Positions 9,232-17,300 of a stretch of DNA of 64,000 bases are shown here, piece after piece. This DNA comes from Nostoc edaphicum CCNP1411 (GTDB lineage Bacteria; Cyanobacteriota; Cyanobacteriia; Cyanobacteriales; Nostocaceae). Every line of letters begins with the position of its first letter. The first letter of the stretch is position 1. The DNA lies in NCBI RefSeq assembly GCF_014023275.1, contig NZ_CP054698.1, forward strand, positions 2,914,001-2,978,000, written 5' to 3'. Both the position numbers and the translations under genes were made by a program. The notes beneath the pieces are model-generated. The model saw only the letters and a list, made by a program, of their open reading frames with translations, did no database searches and was not told the origin of the DNA.

Positions 9232-9451
9232 ATTAAATTTTTGTTGCCTCTTTTTCCCTATCTCTCCAACCAGTCGCCTGGGAATGCCCCAGTGCTAGGA
9301 TAGAGCTATCTACCATAGCCAAAACCTGAGCATTCTCAAAAATACACCTCAGAGGCGCGTTTATCTACAGCCTTGCCAAAAACTGAAGTTGGCACAGGCA
9401 TTTGCTCCATATCTGTTAATAATAGAAAAGTAAGTTTTTTCAGGAATTGCG

Positions 9452-9709
9452 ATGATTAGTCCGCAGCAGGTTGAGGCAATGATCAAGGCGGAACTGCCAG
9501 ACGCCCAGGTTCAGGTGCAAGACTTGACTGGTGGCGGTGACCACTATCAGGTGACAGTAGTTTCATCGCACTTTGCAGGTAAGGGACTAGTGCAACAGCA
9601 CCAGTTAGTTTATGGTGCGTTGGGTCAAGCTATGTCAACTGAAGCGATTCATGCCTTGGCGGTGAAAACATACACTCCCGAAGCTTGGCAAGCAACAGCA
9701 GCTTCGTAA
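9452..9709 (+). CDS. BolA family protein
   Basis: This 85-residue protein has the BolA fold signature: [18 protein letters not shown], a [10 protein letters not shown] strand and [17 protein letters not shown], with the conserved histidine in the HQLVYGAL helix. BolA proteins bind monothiol CGFS glutaredoxins and share a [2Fe-2S] cluster with them. Here the glutaredoxin gene follows 73 bases downstream on the same strand, which supports that role. A ribosome site, AGGA, lies before the ATG at 9452. Confidence 0.93.
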   Translation: MISPQQVEAMIKAELPDAQVQVQDLTGGGDHYQVTVVSSHFAGKGLVQQHQLVYGALGQAMSTEAIHALAVKTYTPEAWQATAAS

Positions 9710-9782
9710 ATAAGAGTTAGGAGTTATGAATTTTGACTCCTCACTCCTCACTATTGAATCCAACATAGGAAACATAAATACC

Positions 9783-10106
9783 ATGACACCAGAACTCAAA
9801 GACAAAATTGATAGCTTGCTACAAGAGAACAAGATTTTAGTTTTCATGAAGGGAAACAAGTTAATGCCCCAATGTGGTTTCTCCAACAACGTTGTGCAGA
9901 TTCTCAATACCTTGGGAGTTCCCTTTGAGACGATTGACGTTCTATCAGACCCTGAAATCCGTCAAGGTATTAAAGAATACTCTAGCTGGCCGACAATTCC
10001 CCAAGTGTATATCAATGGTGAATTCCTTGGCGGTTCTGATATCTTGATTGAACTGTACCAAAAAGGTGAATTGCAACAAAAGGTAGAAGTAGCTCTAGCC
10101 TCGTAA
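9783..10106 (+). CDS. grxD: Monothiol glutaredoxin (CGFS type, Grx4/GrxD)
   Basis: This 107-residue protein has the monothiol CGFS active site in [14 protein letters not shown], the [13 protein letters not shown] cis-proline region and [11 protein letters not shown] for glutathione. CGFS glutaredoxins carry and transfer [2Fe-2S] clusters. The chosen ATG at 9783 begins the standard MTPELKDKI sequence; the upstream ATG at 9726 would translate a heptamer-type repeat (TCACTCC) and is unlikely. Its neighbour BolA is the expected partner. Confidence 0.95.
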   Translation: MTPELKDKIDSLLQENKILVFMKGNKLMPQCGFSNNVVQILNTLGVPFETIDVLSDPEIRQGIKEYSSWPTIPQVYINGEFLGGSDILIELYQKGELQQKVEVALAS

Positions 10107-10184
10107 TCTCCGGTTTATAACAAACCAGAGGCTATGTTGTTGAATCTGTGCTTTGCAATCAAGGCAGTGTACCGTTTTTTATGT

Positions 10185-10224
10185 CCTTGAAAGGGGAAAT
10201 ATATATCTCTCTCCCCTTTCAAGG
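10185..10224 (+). terminator. Rho-independent terminator after bolA-grxD
   Basis: A perfect 13-bp stem (CCTTGAAAGGGGA with its complement at 10212-10224) with a 14-base loop is followed by TTTTCT. It lies 79 bases after the grxD stop. Confidence 0.8.
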
Positions 10225-10322
10225 TTTTCTAATAGGTTTCTGATAAAAATACTTGGCAGTATACAAGCCCCTCAATTTGACGTAAAAGCCAATTTAGAAC
10301 AGGCTTTTGGAGGTTGTCTTGT

Positions 10323-10421
10323 TTCCCAGTCTCTTACTGGGAATACCTAATGGGGCTACAGCCTCAAGATTTGCGGCAGAACTGCAATGAATAGTATTTC
10401 CAGCTTCTAACTGGAAATGAT
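10323..10421. repeat. Paired hairpin repeat (TTCCCAGT / ATTTCCAG)
   Basis: Two related hairpins lie close together: TTCCCAGT-CTCTT-ACTGGGAA (10323-10343), and ATTTCCAG with its complement CTGGAAAT (about 10397-10419). The arrangement resembles a dispersed intergenic repeat I associate with Nostoc genomes, here partly degenerated. Confidence 0.55.
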
Positions 10422-10436
10422 GTTTTAAAGGGGTTT

Positions 10437-10510
10437 GGGCTTAAGTTGACACCAATGACGAGACGCCCACCCTACAATAAATAATTGGATATTTTGTTAT
10501 TTGGAAGTCC
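10437..10510 (+). repeat. Solo terminal repeat of a MITE-like family
   Basis: This stretch, from GGGCTTAAGTTGACACC to ATTTGGAAGTCCC, closely matches both ends of the element at 49605-49935, including the GACGCCCACCC core and the GGAAGTCCC terminus. No partner end is visible within 300 bases upstream, so it looks like a truncated or single-ended copy. Confidence 0.7.
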
Positions 10511-10712
10511 CTTAAATTTATTTATAAGGATTGTAATTTTTAATTCCTCGAACGCGAACAGCGTCTTGGAGAAAAGCGGCTAACCTGTCTTTGAATTAAT
10601 TTCAGGTTAGGTCAACAATCCCCTCAGTCGCATTGGCAAGACCAATATAGGGCTGAGGGGATGCGTTTTATCAATACAATAATTTCTCCAAATTTCACAC
10701 CACGGCAACCCG

Positions 10713-10740
10713 TTGACCAATACAGATAATATGCTATAAT
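10713..10740 (+). promoter_or_regulatory. Sigma-70 type promoter without a sense gene
   Basis: TTGACC (10713) and TATAAT (10735) are spaced by 16 bases, close to consensus. Transcription would start near 10747 and run into the 3' end of the minus-strand gene at 10788-11036. It may make an antisense or short RNA, or be a chance match in A/T-rich DNA. Confidence 0.45.
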
Positions 10741-10787
10741 TATCTGCGGTAATTAAGGGTTACTATCAATAACCAAGTAAATGGTAC

Positions 10788-11036
10788 TTAGTAGTAATCG
10801 GGTTGTGGCTGTGGTTGCGGCACTGCAAAATTTGACCCATCGTACAAGTAGCGGCTGGCTTCCTCTTCTAGGCGATGAATCAGATAAGGTTCAATGACGT
10901 TGCTATGTCGCAATGCGGCTAGATATCCATCCAAATACATCCGCATGTCATCCGTGCGATAACCGCGATTCCATAACTCGGCGAAGGCGTCGGTGAGTCT
11001 TTGGTAATAGCGGATGGTTTGTGTGTCTTGGAGCAT
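10788..11036 (-). CDS. Small conserved cyanobacterial protein (probable DUF6761)
   Basis: This 82-residue protein contains TIRYYQRLTDAFAELWNRGY, MYLDGYLAALRHSNVIEPYL and HRLEEEASRYLYD, then a Pro/Gln tail ending in DYY. I recognise it as a cyanobacterial family of unknown function, probably DUF6761. It is soluble and largely helical. Start is ATG at 11036. It has no operon partners; the response regulator gene is divergent and about 590 bases away. Confidence 0.75.
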   Translation of the reverse strand: MLQDTQTIRYYQRLTDAFAELWNRGYRTDDMRMYLDGYLAALRHSNVIEPYLIHRLEEEASRYLYDGSNFAVPQPQPQPDYY

Positions 11037-11623
11037 AACTGCTGTATTAATCTCTTTGGAATGAGAATTGTAAATGATTCACGCTCAAATGTGAAGTGTA
11101 ATTTCACTTTGGCATCAACTCAAAGTCAACACATCTACTTTGGGCAGTACCCTCCTAGCAGCTACAAGCTACTTTTATCCTATTCCAGAAAACATCGATT
11201 CTAGTGACCAGCTAAGTTATTTTTAGGATTTTCATGGTCAACAGCCCAATTGTATTGGTGTTATATTCCTGGATAGGGGGCGCTAGATTTTTGCGGAAAA
11301 AATCTACTTTCATCATCAGGTTAAAAAGCTGTTGTACTAATGGTTAGCTGGTTGGGTTATAAATATTTTCCACATTACACCCATCTGAAAACAGAATATT
11401 AAGCTAAAAGAACTTTTGATAAGTCTAACAAAACTTTCGATAAATTTAATAAAAATTTAACAATATTTCTAATCGCCTTTTAGCAAGGCATAAATTAAAG
11501 ATATTGCCACTCTTTTTATGAGGAAATGTAAAGCTAATAGTAATTGAAGTAACAAAGGCTACAAAACCTTAGAGATGGGCTTGTTACTTTGAAAGTCATC
11601 AGACGCTAAGGGGTCTTGCCGCC
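11037..11623. other. Divergent 587-base intergenic region
   Basis: It separates the small minus-strand gene from the response regulator. The sequence is A/T-rich around 11380-11520. It contains one inverted repeat just ahead of the regulator (11547-11589) and otherwise nothing I recognise. Confidence 0.5.
11547..11589 (+). promoter_or_regulatory. Inverted repeat ahead of response regulator
   Basis: AAGTAACAA (11547-11555) and TTGTTACTT (11581-11589) can pair around a 25-base loop that itself contains AAGG...CCTT. It ends 34 bases before the GTG start. It could be an RNA leader hairpin or an operator, perhaps autoregulatory. Confidence 0.4.
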
Positions 11624-12397
11624 GTGGGTTCGGTTTGTATAGAAATCATTGAGGGGAATCCCCATCTGAGGTCGTTGTTGGGTTGGCACTTACAACAACT
11701 GGAATACCGTGTGCATCAAGCTGCCAGCATTTATCAAGCAAGGGAAGTATTTTTAAGCCATCAACCAACACTGGTAGTTTTAGATGCAGACCTGCCTGAT
11801 GGTGATGGCATTGAGTTTTGTCGTTGGTTGCATCGTCAGCAGCAGCCTCTAATCTTAATGCTATCTGCCCGTAATAGTGAAGCTGATATCGTTGCAGGTT
11901 TAAAGGCGGGTGCAGATGATTACCTGAGCAAACCTTTTGGGATGCAAGAGTTTTTGGCACGGGTAGAGGCACTGATTCGCCGAAAGCGCACACCTACTGC
12001 ACCAGCTTACTTGGATTATGGCACTTTGCAAATCGATTTAGTTCAGCGCCGTGTCCGGTTCCAAGGGGAGTTCATTGACTTAACGCCCCAGGAATTCAGT
12101 TTGCTGTACGTTTTGGCACAAGCTGGTGGAGTACCTCTAAGTAGGTCGGAATTGCTGCGTCGTGCTTGGCCTGATGCTATCGATAACCCTCGTACCATTG
12201 ATACTCACGTTTTGTCGCTGCGGAAAAAGGTTGAACTTGATCCTCGGCAACCCAATTTGATTCAAACTATCCGCAATGTTGGATACCGTTTTAACATGGA
12301 AATTTTGAATACTAATATTTCACAGTCACAAACAACAAAGTTAGCTAGAGAGAGATTTAGTAATCAACGTTCAACACTTAGTAGTAGTCAAGTGTGA
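11624..12397 (+). CDS. OmpR/PhoB-family response regulator
   Basis: This 257-residue two-component regulator has a receiver domain (about 1-115), with the likely phosphoacceptor Asp54 in VVLDADLPDG, LSARN and Lys103 in LSKPFG. A winged-helix DNA-binding domain follows (about 128-225) with LTPQEFSLL, DNPRTIDTHVLSLRKK and TIRNVGYRF. The last 30 residues are a non-conserved Ser/Gln-rich tail. Start is GTG at 11624, the only start after an in-frame stop. The second half of the usual acidic pocket is replaced by hydrophobic and acidic residues (CIEIIEGN), so its phosphorylation chemistry may differ. No cognate kinase is adjacent. Confidence 0.9.
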   Translation: MGSVCIEIIEGNPHLRSLLGWHLQQLEYRVHQAASIYQAREVFLSHQPTLVVLDADLPDGDGIEFCRWLHRQQQPLILMLSARNSEADIVAGLKAGADDYLSKPFGMQEFLARVEALIRRKRTPTAPAYLDYGTLQIDLVQRRVRFQGEFIDLTPQEFSLLYVLAQAGGVPLSRSELLRRAWPDAIDNPRTIDTHVLSLRKKVELDPRQPNLIQTIRNVGYRFNMEILNTNISQSQTTKLARERFSNQRSTLSSSQV

Positions 12398-12476
12398 TGG
12401 AAATGGGGAGTGGGATATGAGGAAAATAACTCATGCCCAATGCCCCATGCCCAATGACAATTGACTCATCCAAAAT

Positions 12477-13274
12477 TTAAAATCCAAAATCGTCTTGAGC
12501 CTCTGCTTGAATCAAGCTTTTTCGTAATTCAACCCAGTCTATCTCTGAGACTCTTTGATTTGCGAATAAATGACCTTGTTGCAGGTGTAATAACCGAGTG
12601 CAAAACATCTGGGCCAGTTCCAGTTGGTGATTTACCATCAGAATTGTGGTTTGATGAGTTTGACTCAGCTGGGTTAAGATTTGCATTAGATGAGTAGCCG
12701 TACCAGCATCTAGGGAAGAGGTTGGCTCGTCTAATAATAATATTTTAGGCTGGATGACTAAGGCACGAGCGATCGCTACTAGTTGTCGTTGTCCCGCAGA
12801 AAGTTGCACCTCTGTTCGCCCTAACCATTCATTGGGAATATGCAGTTGGTCTGTCCAATGATTAACTCGTTGCTGAATTGTCTGTTTGGGCAAACCACGC
12901 AAAACTAAAGGATAAGCCAAGGCTTGCCCAACTGTCATCCCCAACAGCTTTGATTCTTGCAATACAAGTACAAGCATTTGCCGTAGCTGGATGACGGGAA
13001 TTTGGCGATATTCTTGATTTTCTAGATAGAGCTTACCACTCGTGGGTTCAATTAGGCGGTTGATGAGGCGTAATAAGGAAGTTTTACCAGCACCTACTGA
13101 TCCTACAATAGCAATGCGTTCGCCGCAGGCGTTGGCGGAGCCATCGCTCTGGAATACCTCCAAGGAAATATCTTGCAATATGGGGTATCCTTGCTGATTG
13201 CCAGGAAGTTGGGTTTTCAGCTTTGTAAACAGATTAACTTGCTCTAGCCTGAGTATGGCTTTTGCTGTATTCAA
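12477..13274 (-). CDS. ABC transporter ATP-binding protein
   Basis: This 265-residue nucleotide-binding subunit has Walker A GSVGAGKTS (58-66), a Q-loop in VLQES, signature LSAGQ, Walker B ILLLDEP, the D-loop SSLDAG and the H-loop VNH. No standard permease lies beside it; the adjacent gene upstream on the same strand encodes a small membrane protein without permease features. Residues 43-51 (SDGSANACG) are encoded by a dispersed DNA repeat inserted in frame just before the Walker A strand. Substrate is unknown; FetA/YbbL-like or PstB-like ATPases are the nearest types by general look. Confidence 0.9.
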   Translation of the reverse strand: MNTAKAILRLEQVNLFTKLKTQLPGNQQGYPILQDISLEVFQSDGSANACGERIAIVGSVGAGKTSLLRLINRLIEPTSGKLYLENQEYRQIPVIQLRQMLVLVLQESKLLGMTVGQALAYPLVLRGLPKQTIQQRVNHWTDQLHIPNEWLGRTEVQLSAGQRQLVAIARALVIQPKILLLDEPTSSLDAGTATHLMQILTQLSQTHQTTILMVNHQLELAQMFCTRLLHLQQGHLFANQRVSEIDWVELRKSLIQAEAQDDFGF

Positions 13275-13334
13275 CGGGAATGGGGAGTAGGGAGTAGGGA
13301 GTGGGGAGAAATAACCAATGCCCCATGCCCAATT

Positions 13335-13901
13335 TTAAGTTAATTGTGTACTAGTTAAGGCTGTAGCGATCGCCCAGCCATCGACTAATAGTAGCAGCAG
13401 TGTGCATCCCAGTAAAATCAGGTACATCCAGGGCTGCGCTAAAGGGCGAACATCTGTGGTGTCAATGCTCGTCTTTGCTTGGACAATTTGCACCAAACGG
13501 GTAAATCCAGCTACACGCATCGGTAGTAAATAAGCTTTCCCATCCTGGCTGAGGAAGTAATAAACTAGCCCTCCTTGCCCGGTGCTGCGGGGTTTTAACT
13601 CTTTGACTTGTGACCAAGGTAAAGACCAGCCTTTACGAAAAAAGCTCGGCACCCAGGCGGGGTAAGTAACCTGAATTCCCTCGTCATCTACCATTACTTG
13701 TTCAGTTAATACCGCGTACAAGGCAACTAAACCTATGCCAATCCCTATCCACAATAATTCTGGAGGTATGGGTGCAGCTGTTACCTGCGATAAAAAAGGT
13801 AATGGGACTGTGAGTGCTATGTATAGACTCAGCAACGTTATCCGAATCAAAGGAGACAGACGAAAAATAGAAGCTGAGATATTGGCTGAGTTTGCTGTCA
13901 C
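13335..13901 (-). CDS. Membrane protein with PH-like domain, function unknown
   Basis: This 188-residue protein has three probable membrane segments: LIRITLLSLYIALTVPLPFL, LLWIGIGIGLVALYAVL, and a C-terminal LILLGCTLLLLLVDGWAIA. Between the second and third is a soluble stretch (MVDDEGIQVTYPAW, LPWSQVKELKP, YYFLSQDGKAYLLPM) that resembles bacterial PH-like domains. It lies 60 bases upstream of the ABC ATPase gene and just downstream of the DUF4079 gene, all on the minus strand, so cotranscription is plausible. I do not recognise a function. Confidence 0.7.
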   Translation of the reverse strand: MTANSANISASIFRLSPLIRITLLSLYIALTVPLPFLSQVTAAPIPPELLWIGIGIGLVALYAVLTEQVMVDDEGIQVTYPAWVPSFFRKGWSLPWSQVKELKPRSTGQGGLVYYFLSQDGKAYLLPMRVAGFTRLVQIVQAKTSIDTTDVRPLAQPWMYLILLGCTLLLLLVDGWAIATALTSTQLT

Positions 13902-13969
13902 GGCTCAATTACAATGCTTTTCTTCATTGTAGGGTAGGTCTATGTCCTTGGTAGTTGATGTGTGGTAGT

Positions 13970-14431
13970 TCACGGTAAATACTTTTGTACTACAATCCAA
14001 CCAGTAAGGGATACCCAGGCAAATCCTACAAACAGAATAATATTTACGCCGATGTGTAAGGGTCTAGCCCAAGGTCGTCTGACACTAATTTGCGTGGCAC
14101 TGAAAGCAGACAGTAAAACTAGTGCTACCACTATCAATCCAGCGATTAGGTGTGACGAGTGACCTAAAGAACCAAAGTGGCCTAAAGTGCCAACAATACC
14201 GATCGCTAGCAGTAGTAGCACTAAACTTACCATGCTGATTCCCATTGTATAGTGGAGCGATCGCACCCCTTTATTTCCGCCCATAAATGGGGTAATAAAA
14301 GGGAATTGCTGCGAAGTTCTCGCCCGAAACATCCAAACGCCGGTGATTGCTAACATTAGATATGCTAGCAGGGACAACCCCATTGACCAGGCGGCTATTT
14401 TCCACAACCAAAGAAATGAAGGCAGATTCAT
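13970..14431 (-). CDS. DUF4079 family membrane protein
   Basis: I start this gene at the ATG at 14431 ([18 protein letters not shown]), giving 153 residues and four hydrophobic segments, including [33 protein letters not shown] and [20 protein letters not shown]. Histidines within or near segments ([22 protein letters not shown]) fit the DUF4079 family, which resembles b-type cytochrome membrane proteins. The frame remains open upstream to 14641 only because a heptamer array happens to be readable, so that extension is rejected. Confidence 0.75.
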   Translation of the reverse strand: MNLPSFLWLWKIAAWSMGLSLLAYLMLAITGVWMFRARTSQQFPFITPFMGGNKGVRSLHYTMGISMVSLVLLLLAIGIVGTLGHFGSLGHSSHLIAGLIVVALVLLSAFSATQISVRRPWARPLHIGVNIILFVGFAWVSLTGWIVVQKYLP

Positions 14432-14483
14432 AAGAATGATTGTAGATGAGATGGGGGAGACAAGAGAGACAAGGAGAATAAAC

Positions 14484-14567
14484 AATGCCCAATGCCCAAT
14501 GCCCAATGCCCAATGCCCAATGCCCAATGCCCAATGCCCAATGCCCAATGCCCAATGCCCAATGCCC
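14484..14567. repeat. Heptamer array AATGCCC x12 (STRR)
   Basis: Twelve perfect tandem copies of AATGCCC are followed by AAT. The array sits in the gap between the DUF1830 and DUF4079 genes. On the minus strand it stays open and would read as repeats of GIGHWAL, so it inflates the apparent reading frame of DUF4079. Confidence 0.95.
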
Positions 14568-14633
14568 AATAAATAATAAACAAAAAGGGCTGCTGAATTA
14601 GCAACCCTTAAATTTAGATAAAATTGTTTTTTT

Positions 14634-15029
14634 TTAATCAACCGATGCTAAACCAAGAATTTGCAAGGGTTTGGTAGTATCTCCGATTTTTGTATTAATT
14701 TGCTGCACCATTAGTCTGGTATTAAAAGGGTCTTTTTCATCTGATGAGTCTGTATCAAACTCATTAGTACTGGGTTCTTCGAGCATCAGGCGATCGCACG
14801 GAATCTTATCGGATAAAATTGCACTTGCCATCATCCCTGTATGAATCTCCACTTGACCTTTTCGCGGAGCTTCAAAAACTAAACGTTGTCCAGGGAAAAC
14901 AACCCTTTCAAAATACCAGTTGGGAATATTGCAGATGCGAGCTACCTGTATTTTGCTCGTGGCATTAATGTAGCAGCAGAGAATTTTTCCCGATTGCTCA
15001 GGTGGTAGAGGATCTAATATTTGAGCCAT
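14634..15029 (-). CDS. DUF1830 domain protein
   Basis: This 131-residue protein has the DUF1830 core in its first 80 residues: [39 protein letters not shown], then [12 protein letters not shown] and IPCDRL. The acidic C-terminal part ([14 protein letters not shown]) is more variable. The family is nearly confined to cyanobacteria and has no known function. It is the first gene of a minus-strand run leading to DUF4079, the PH-like protein and the ABC ATPase. Confidence 0.88.
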   Translation of the reverse strand: MAQILDPLPPEQSGKILCCYINATSKIQVARICNIPNWYFERVVFPGQRLVFEAPRKGQVEIHTGMMASAILSDKIPCDRLMLEEPSTNEFDTDSSDEKDPFNTRLMVQQINTKIGDTTKPLQILGLASVD

Positions 15030-15585
15030 AACTGCTGAGGAGCTTTACGCCACAATTTTACATTACACTAGCCAAGCCTAGCACCCACTGATCCCCAGTT
15101 GTTGTAACTGCGAATACCAACTGAGTATTTGTAGATTATTTCTGTCTAAAGATATATTTTCAGTTGTGAAAATTTTGTAATTATTCACACCTTTTTCGGA
15201 ATTATACACTATAAATAAAAGTTTTTGATATTTTATCCTGGTATAAAAGCTTCAATTCTCTTAAAGCAGATTGTTAGGGAATTGACATAACAACGATCCC
15301 CTTGCTTTTAGCATAGCGAGGAAGTGAGTTTTGCTGTTTCATTTATCCCAGGATTAATCGGCTGGGATCATCGCTTAATGAATAAACTCGATGTTATGGT
15401 AAAGCTATATGAAAAAATGTCTTCATAAAGCTCTCTATAGATTCTATGTATGTTTTATGCATAGAAATTTTAGCGTTTTTCGCAGTTGCTAACGGCAGCT
15501 TCGGGGATACCAATAATCGGCTGAAATGTCAAGCACGATTGTGATAAATAAAACCAAATAAAACAAGCACACACTTTAAGACTGG
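15030..15585. other. Divergent 556-base intergenic region
   Basis: It lies between DUF1830 (minus) and the radical SAM gene (plus). It is A/T-rich and contains one short hairpin, ATCCCAG...CTGGGAT (about 15346-15370). I see no gene or repeat family member. Confidence 0.5.
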
Positions 15586-15618
15586 ATGTTTCTCTCGCTT
15601 TCTCCACAGATTGGCAAG

Positions 15619-17211
15619 ATGGAAGTTAAAACACAGATGATGGAAAATCGAATTCTTTACGTTCGCCTTCCTTGTAACCCCATCTTTCCTATTGGGGTTG
15701 TCTACCTGAGCGATCATGTCCACAAGCAGTTTCCTAATATTGAACAGCGCATCTTTGATTTGGGAACAGTACCACCTTTAGATTACAGTTCTGCTCTGGA
15801 TCGCTGTATTGATGAATTTAAACCGACACTACTAGTATTTTCTTGGCGGGATATTCAAATTTATGCCCCAGTTGGTGGACGTGGTGGCAACCCGCTGCAA
15901 AACGCTTTTGAATTTTACTACGCCAAGAATCCTCTATTGAAGCTACGCGGCGGATTGGGCGGTTTGCGAATCTTCATTGCTTACTATGTAGAGTTGTGGC
16001 AAAACCAGAGCTTAATCAAACGCGGTTTAAAACGCGCCCAAAAATATAATTCTGATGCTCGTGTAGTTGTCGGTGGTGGTGCAGTCAGCGTATTTTACGA
16101 ACAATTGGGTAAAAGCTTACCCCAAGGGACAATTATTTCTGTAGGTGAAGGCGAAACCCTGCTGGAAAAACTTTTAAGTGGCAGAGATTTTCGAGATGAA
16201 CGCTGTTACGTTGCCGGAGAAACTCAACCACGAAAACGGCTAATTCACGAACAACCCACCCCAATAGAAAAAACAGCTTGTAACTACGACTATATAGAAG
16301 GCATCTGGCCGGAATTTAACTATTACCTGCAAGAGCAAGACTTTTATATAGGTGTACAAACTAAGCGTGGTTGTCCTCACAACTGTTGTTATTGCGTCTA
16401 TACGGTTGTTGAAGGCAAACAAGTACGCATCAACCCAGCAGATGAAGTAGTTGCTGAGATGCGCCAATTATACGATCGCGGCATTCGCAATTTCTGGTTT
16501 ACCGATGCCCAATTCATCCCCGCGAAAAAATTTATCCCCGATGCTGTAGAACTCTTGCAAAAAATCGTTGATTCTGGTATGACAGATATCCACTGGGCAG
16601 CATATATCAGAGCTGACAATTTGACACCCGAATTGTGTGAACTGATGGCGAAAACCGGGATGAACTACTTTGAAATCGGGATTACCAGTGGTTCTCAAGA
16701 ACTGGTGCGGAAAATGCGGATGGGGTACAACCTGCGAAACGTCTTGCAAAACTGTCGTGATTTAAAAGCTGCTGGTTTCAACGATGTAGTTTCCGTTAAC
16801 TACTCCTTTAACGTCATTGACGAACGTCCCGAAACCATCCGTCAAACCATCGCTTACCACCGCGAACTAGAACGGATTTTTGGTGCTGATAAAGTTGAAC
16901 CAGCCATCTTCTTTATTGGACTACAACCCCATACCCATTTAGAAGAGTACGCTTTCAAAGAAGGTATCCTCAAACCAGGGTACGATCCAATGAGCTTGAT
17001 GCCCTGGACAGCCAAAAAACTTCTTTGGAATCCCGAACCCCTTGGTTCATTCTTCGGCGAAGTCTGCTTGCAAGCTTGGCAACAAAACCCCAACGACTTC
17101 GGGCGCGAAGTCATGAAAATCTTAGAAGAAAAGCTGGGTTGTGCTGACTTAGAAGCAGCACTGACAGCACCATTAGAGACGAAAGAAAAACAGTTAGCGA
17201 GTGTATCCTAG
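15619..17211 (+). CDS. B12-binding-type radical SAM protein, function unknown
   Basis: The protein of about 525-530 residues has an N-terminal region resembling a cobalamin-binding fold (residues 1-190, including PIFPIGVVYLSDHV and VVGGGAVSVFYEQLG). The radical SAM core carries its 4Fe-4S motif as CPHNCCYC (CX3CX2C), about 245 residues in. EIGITSGSQELVRKMRMG and FSFNV-like strands follow the usual barrel order. ATGs at 15619, 15637 and 15640 are all possible; the open frame also extends to 15586. It belongs to the broad group that includes BchE-like enzymes and many uncharacterised methyltransferases. No substrate can be assigned. Confidence 0.8.
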   Translation: MEVKTQMMENRILYVRLPCNPIFPIGVVYLSDHVHKQFPNIEQRIFDLGTVPPLDYSSALDRCIDEFKPTLLVFSWRDIQIYAPVGGRGGNPLQNAFEFYYAKNPLLKLRGGLGGLRIFIAYYVELWQNQSLIKRGLKRAQKYNSDARVVVGGGAVSVFYEQLGKSLPQGTIISVGEGETLLEKLLSGRDFRDERCYVAGETQPRKRLIHEQPTPIEKTACNYDYIEGIWPEFNYYLQEQDFYIGVQTKRGCPHNCCYCVYTVVEGKQVRINPADEVVAEMRQLYDRGIRNFWFTDAQFIPAKKFIPDAVELLQKIVDSGMTDIHWAAYIRADNLTPELCELMAKTGMNYFEIGITSGSQELVRKMRMGYNLRNVLQNCRDLKAAGFNDVVSVNYSFNVIDERPETIRQTIAYHRELERIFGADKVEPAIFFIGLQPHTHLEEYAFKEGILKPGYDPMSLMPWTAKKLLWNPEPLGSFFGEVCLQAWQQNPNDFGREVMKILEEKLGCADLEAALTAPLETKEKQLASVS

Positions 17212-17300
17212 AAAACACTAAAATGTGGAGAAATTCAGAATTCTGAATTTCTCCCTCTATCTTCCTCAGTGCCTCTGCGGTTATTTTTTTACCAAATCCC

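Larger units (their letters stand above)
10107..10787. other. Repeat-rich gap of 681 bases without a gene
   Basis: It holds the terminator at 10185, paired hairpins, a solo MITE end, a CCCCTCAG...CTGAGGGG hairpin (10620-10661) and a promoter-like pair near 10713-10740. The single open frame of about 65 codons (10153-10350) crosses the terminator and hairpins and is not credible as a gene. Confidence 0.6.

Noticed and set aside
10153..10350. Open frame of 65 codons
   Set aside because: It runs through a terminator hairpin and a repeat hairpin and has no protein-like composition.
14432..14641. N-terminal extension of the DUF4079 protein with GIGHWAL repeats
   Set aside because: It is a translated heptamer array; the family begins at the ATG at 14431.
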